From NCBI GenBank assembly GCA_910577295.1, contig CAJTLS010000010.1:1-7059 (forward strand): a stretch of 7,059 bases of DNA. Reading direction: 5' to 3'. A model generated the notes under the pieces. The model did no database searches and was not told where the DNA came from. It was given only the letters and a program-made list of their open reading frames with translations. Positions 5,415-7,059 of the stretch are shown here, piece after piece. The position numbers and the translations under genes are program-made. Position 1 is the first letter of the stretch. Each line of letters begins with the position of its first letter. The stretch comes from an uncultured Eubacterium sp. Its GTDB lineage: Bacteria > Bacillota > Clostridia > Lachnospirales > Lachnospiraceae.

Positions 5415-5452
5415 TTCTGTATTAACATACCGCTTCCTTGTATAATACAGAA
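5415..5452. repeat. 10-bp inverted repeat upstream of the response regulator
   Basis: TTCTGTATTA (5415-5424) and TAATACAGAA (5443-5452) are perfect complements with an 18-base loop. A shorter palindrome, TGTAT-A-ATACA (5439-5449), overlaps the right arm. It could be an operator for the regulator itself or, in RNA, a leader hairpin. In the minus-strand RNA the loop holds AAGGA and an ATG that opens a seven-codon frame ending at 5405. OmpR-type proteins usually bind direct rather than inverted repeats, so autoregulation is only a guess. Confidence 0.4.
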
Positions 5453-5468
5453 AACAGTATCTTATTCC

Positions 5469-5493
5469 ATTAAAAAAACTTAATTTTTTTAAT
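5469..5493. repeat. A/T-only 10-bp hairpin
   Basis: ATTAAAAAAA (5469-5478) and TTTTTTTAAT (5484-5493) are complementary around CTTAA. With no G-C pairs in the stem it is unlikely to be a strong terminator. It sits just downstream of the minus-strand extended -10 and could also be an UP-like or bent A-tract element. Confidence 0.3.
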
Positions 5494-5502
5494 ATTATAT
5501 CA
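5494..5502 (-). promoter_or_regulatory. Probable extended -10 promoter for the response regulator
   Basis: On the minus strand TGA-TATAAT (5502 down to 5494) is a perfect extended -10. No good -35 lies 17 bases upstream, which is tolerated by extended -10 promoters. Transcription from near 5487 would give a leader of about 150 bases before the response-regulator ATG, containing the inverted repeats listed above. In such A/T-rich sequence a chance match is possible. Confidence 0.45.
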
Positions 5503-5581
5503 CATATTTTTTTATTTTGCATTTATAAATCACTCTTTTTCGACTTTTTTCTCTATAAATTATTGTCGATAGCATCAAAAT

Positions 5582-5602
5582 GGAAAGAACCCATTTCTTT
5601 CC
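5582..5602. repeat. 8-bp hairpin GGAAAGAA/TTCTTTCC before the metK promoter
   Basis: GGAAAGAA (5582-5589) and TTCTTTCC (5595-5602) are perfect complements around CCCAT. On the minus strand the stem is followed by ATTTTG, so it might weakly stop antisense transcription. It may also be an operator 28 bases before the metK -35. Its right arm is part of the TTTCTTTCCT direct repeat (second copy 5621-5630). Confidence 0.3.
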
Positions 5603-5629
5603 TCCTTCATTAACAGCACTTTTCTTTCC

Positions 5630-5658
5630 TTGACGATATATTTTTTTTATAGTAGAAT
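5630..5658 (+). promoter_or_regulatory. Sigma-A promoter of metK
   Basis: TTGACG (5630-5635) and TAGAAT (5653-5658) are separated by exactly 17 bases, each with one mismatch to consensus. Transcription would start near 5665, leaving about 28 bases before the metK ATG. That leaves no room for a SAM-sensing riboswitch downstream of this start. Confidence 0.8.
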
Positions 5659-5673
5659 ATATAAGAATATATA
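5654..5673 (+). repeat. Tandem duplication of a 10-bp unit at the metK transcription start
   Basis: AGAATATATA occurs twice back to back (5654-5663 and 5664-5673). The first copy contains most of the metK -10, so the second supplies a -10-like AAGAAT ten bases downstream. This looks like a recent small tandem duplication. It could shift or blur the start site. Confidence 0.7.
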
Positions 5674-5692
5674 CGAATTAAGGAGGATTATC

Positions 5693-6871
5693 ATGGGTAA
5701 GATACTTTTCACATCTGAGTCCGTGACAGAGGGGCATCCGGATAAAATTTGTGATCAGATTTCGGATGCCGTTTTGGACGCCATGCTTGAACAGGATCCA
5801 ATGAGCCGTGTTGCTTGTGAGACTGCCATTACTACCGGTCTTGTACTTTTAATGGGTGAAGTCACATCCAATGCACAAGTCGACTTACAAAAGATTGTTC
5901 GTGAAACTATTTGTGAGATTGGATATGATAACACAAAAAAGGGATTTGACGGTAATTTGTGCGGCATTATAATCTCCTTGGACAAACAATCTTCTGACAT
6001 AGCAATGGGCGTTGATATGGCACTGGAAGCAAAACTTTCTGATAAAAAAATCGCTTCCATCGGAGCCGGTGATCAGGGCATGATGTTTGGTTATGCAACA
6101 AATGAAACCGATGAATATATGCCATACCCCATCCATCTGGCACATAAGTTATCCCAACAGTTGGCGAAAGTTCGCAAAGACGGCACGTTACCTTATCTTT
6201 GTCCAGATGGCAAAGCTCAAGTTACGGTTGAATATAATGCCGAAGGCAAACCTCTGCGTCTGGATGCTGTCGTTGTCTCCAGTCAGCACAACGAGGATGT
6301 GTCATGGGAACAGATAAAAAAAGATATCCGCAAACACGTTATTGATGCCGTTCTTCCGGCCGAACTGATAGATGCAGATACAAAAATGTATATAAATCCG
6401 ACCGGACGCTTTGTTATTGGCGGTCCAAACGGTGACAGCGGCGTAACCGGACGCAAAATAATTGTAGATACATACGGCGGATGGGCACGACACGGCGGAG
6501 GCGCTTTTTCCGGTAAAGACCCGACAAAAGTTGACCGCTCCGCAGCTTATGCGGCACGCTATGTTGCCAAAAATATCGTCGCCGCCGGTTTATGCGACCG
6601 CGCAGAAGTGCAGCTCTCTTATGCCATCGGTGTAGCAGAACCTACTTCCGTCCGCATTGACACATTCGGAACCGGAAAACTGCCGGAAGAAAAACTGGTA
6701 GATATTATTAACGAAAACTTTGATTTAAGACCAGCCGGAATCATACAAATGTTAAATCTTCGCCGCCCTATCTACAACCAGACGGCAGCCTATGGACACT
6801 TCGGGCGAAATGATTTAGATTTGCCTTGGGAAAAATTAGATAAAGTAGATGAATTGAAAAAATATTTATAA
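5693..6871 (+). CDS. metK: S-adenosylmethionine synthetase (methionine adenosyltransferase)
   Basis: The product has 392 residues, the usual length. It makes S-adenosylmethionine from methionine and ATP in the cytosol, supplying the cell's main methyl donor. The start holds TSESVTEGHPDKICDQ (7-22), with the ATP-site GHPDK at 14-18. The ATP-binding GAGDQG signature lies at 124-129. The GGGAFSGKDPTKVDRSAAY signature (268-286) contains the P-loop-like GGGAFSGKD, with its conserved Lys and Asp. The three repeated domains appear intact, with no missing key residue. The ATG at 5693 is fixed by AGGAGG (5681-5686) six bases upstream; an in-frame upstream start at 5630 would lie inside the promoter. 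It has its own promoter and is divergent from the response regulator. tRNA-Arg follows after 59 bases and may be co-transcribed. Confidence 0.98.
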   Translation: MGKILFTSESVTEGHPDKICDQISDAVLDAMLEQDPMSRVACETAITTGLVLLMGEVTSNAQVDLQKIVRETICEIGYDNTKKGFDGNLCGIIISLDKQSSDIAMGVDMALEAKLSDKKIASIGAGDQGMMFGYATNETDEYMPYPIHLAHKLSQQLAKVRKDGTLPYLCPDGKAQVTVEYNAEGKPLRLDAVVVSSQHNEDVSWEQIKKDIRKHVIDAVLPAELIDADTKMYINPTGRFVIGGPNGDSGVTGRKIIVDTYGGWARHGGGAFSGKDPTKVDRSAAYAARYVAKNIVAAGLCDRAEVQLSYAIGVAEPTSVRIDTFGTGKLPEEKLVDIINENFDLRPAGIIQMLNLRRPIYNQTAAYGHFGRNDLDLPWEKLDKVDELKKYL

Positions 6872-6887
6872 AACTTTTATATGAAAA

Positions 6888-6926
6888 GTCCTCATCTGAA
6901 AACGATAAATGGCTTTCAATGAGGAC
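6888..6926 (-). terminator. Terminator-like hairpin between metK and tRNA-Arg, oriented leftward
   Basis: GTCCTCAT (6888-6895) and ATGAGGAC (6919-6926) pair perfectly. TGAAA (6897-6901) / TTTCA (6914-6918) extend the stem inside, past a bulged C6896. On the minus strand the stem is followed directly by TTTT (6884-6887), so it looks like a terminator for leftward transcription. On the plus strand the next bases are ATCT and then the tRNA, so metK transcripts may read through. It may instead be a processing or 3'-stabilising stem. Confidence 0.45.
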
Positions 6927-6930
6927 ATCT

Positions 6931-7002
6931 GCTCCCATAGTTAAATGGATATAACACACCCCTCCTAAGGGTGAATTGCTGGTTCGATTCCAACTGGGAG
7001 TA
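6931..7002 (+). tRNA. tRNA-Arg, anticodon CCU (reads AGG)
   Basis: A complete 72-base cloverleaf can be drawn. The acceptor GCTCCCA pairs with TGGGAGT, with a G-U end pair. The D arm is GTTA/TAAC with GG in its loop, and the anticodon stem is CACCC/GGGTG. The loop CTCCTAA has anticodon CCT at 6964-6966, followed by a four-base variable region. The T arm loop is TTCGATT. The discriminator is A7002 and CCA is not encoded. One T-stem pair is a C-A mismatch (6979 against 6993). The gene lies 59 bases after metK with no promoter visible between them. Confidence 0.95.
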
Positions 7003-7042
7003 CTCGCGAAAAATGAAGCAATGCAAAAAACGAAATATGTAA

Positions 7043-7059
7043 CAACTGGGAGCTTGCTC
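7043..7059 (+). terminator. Possible 5' arm of a terminator cut by the window end; repeats the tRNA 3' end
   Basis: GGGAG (7048-7052), loop CTTG and CTC (7057-7059) begin a stable hairpin that would be completed outside the window. CAACTGGGAG (7043-7052) exactly repeats tRNA bases 6991-7000. A terminator is the simplest reading for a site about 40 bases after a tRNA. The T run cannot be seen. Confidence 0.35.

Larger units (their letters stand above)
5334..5692. other. Divergent control region between the response regulator and metK
   Basis: This 359-base A/T-rich stretch holds no credible gene. From left to right it contains the response-regulator SD, a small TGGC-TTTT-GCCA hairpin (5368-5379 area), and a 10-bp inverted repeat (5415-5452). 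After these come an A/T-only hairpin (5469-5493), a minus-strand extended -10 (5494-5502), an 8-bp hairpin (5582-5602), the metK promoter and the metK SD. The motif TTTCTTTCCT is repeated directly at 5594-5603 and 5621-5630. No SAM riboswitch or T-box motif is visible before metK. Confidence 0.6.

Noticed and set aside
5503..5629. SAM riboswitch or T-box upstream of metK
   Set aside because: No characteristic motifs (AGAGGTGGAGGGA-type, AGAG bulge, antiterminator) are present, and the consensus promoter lies downstream of this stretch.
1..7059. CRISPR array, insertion sequence, phage or toxin-antitoxin module
   Set aside because: No regularly spaced repeats, transposase or integrase frames, or paired toxin-antitoxin-sized genes are visible. 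The DUF4250/GNAT pair was considered as a GNAT-toxin system. It was rejected because the small protein fits DUF4250 rather than a ribbon-helix-helix antitoxin.

Overview
The window comes from a low-GC, endospore-forming Firmicute, most likely a member of the Clostridia. A Lachnospiraceae-type genome is my inference. The signs are GerA-family and YtvI-type sporulation proteins, a sigma-G-like promoter, strong AGGAGG ribosome sites with frequent TTG starts, a T-box leader, a DUF4250 protein, and a tRNA without an encoded CCA end.

Layout, left to right. (1) 1-146, minus strand: a strong promoter (TTGACA-N17-TATATT with an extended -10) drives a T-box riboswitch that runs out of the left edge. 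Its apparent specifier GCA suggests an alanine gene such as alaS just outside. (2) 147-436: a gene-free stretch with repeated TACAATTTGTG motifs, a 15-bp perfect hairpin, and a structured nfo leader in which TCCTCC can pair with the Shine-Dalgarno (SD). (3) 437-1303: endonuclease IV (nfo), with all nine metal ligands. (4) 1341-2762, minus strand: a SpoVAF-type GerA-family spore protein. It has a near-consensus sigma-G promoter whose -10 overlaps the -10 of a divergent sigma-A promoter. (5) 2909-3540: a DUF4250 protein and a GNAT acetyltransferase, both starting at TTG. (6) 3544-5333, minus strand: an OmpR-type response regulator followed by a YtvI/AI-2E family membrane protein. The acetyltransferase and ytvI converge with only 3 bp between stop codons. 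(7) 5334-5692: a gene-free divergent control region with several inverted repeats. (8) 5693-6871: S-adenosylmethionine synthetase (metK), with a consensus-like promoter and a very short leader. (9) 6931-7002: tRNA-Arg(CCU), then what looks like the first arm of a terminator cut by the window edge.

Functionally the region mixes housekeeping genes (metK, tRNA, nfo) with genes tied to spore formation or germination (spoVAF-like, ytvI-like). In Bacillus, nfo is also expressed in the forespore, so nfo and the spoVAF-like gene may serve the same spore, although I see no sigma-G site before nfo.

The most unusual observation is the response regulator. Glu replaces the phosphoacceptor Asp (E51), Asn replaces one of the acidic-pocket residues (N8), and no kinase gene is adjacent, so it probably acts without normal phosphorylation. 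Next come the interlocked sigma-A/sigma-G promoters and the possible SD-masking leader of nfo. I found no mobile element, CRISPR array or phage gene. Whether any of these observations is new to science cannot be judged from sequence alone.
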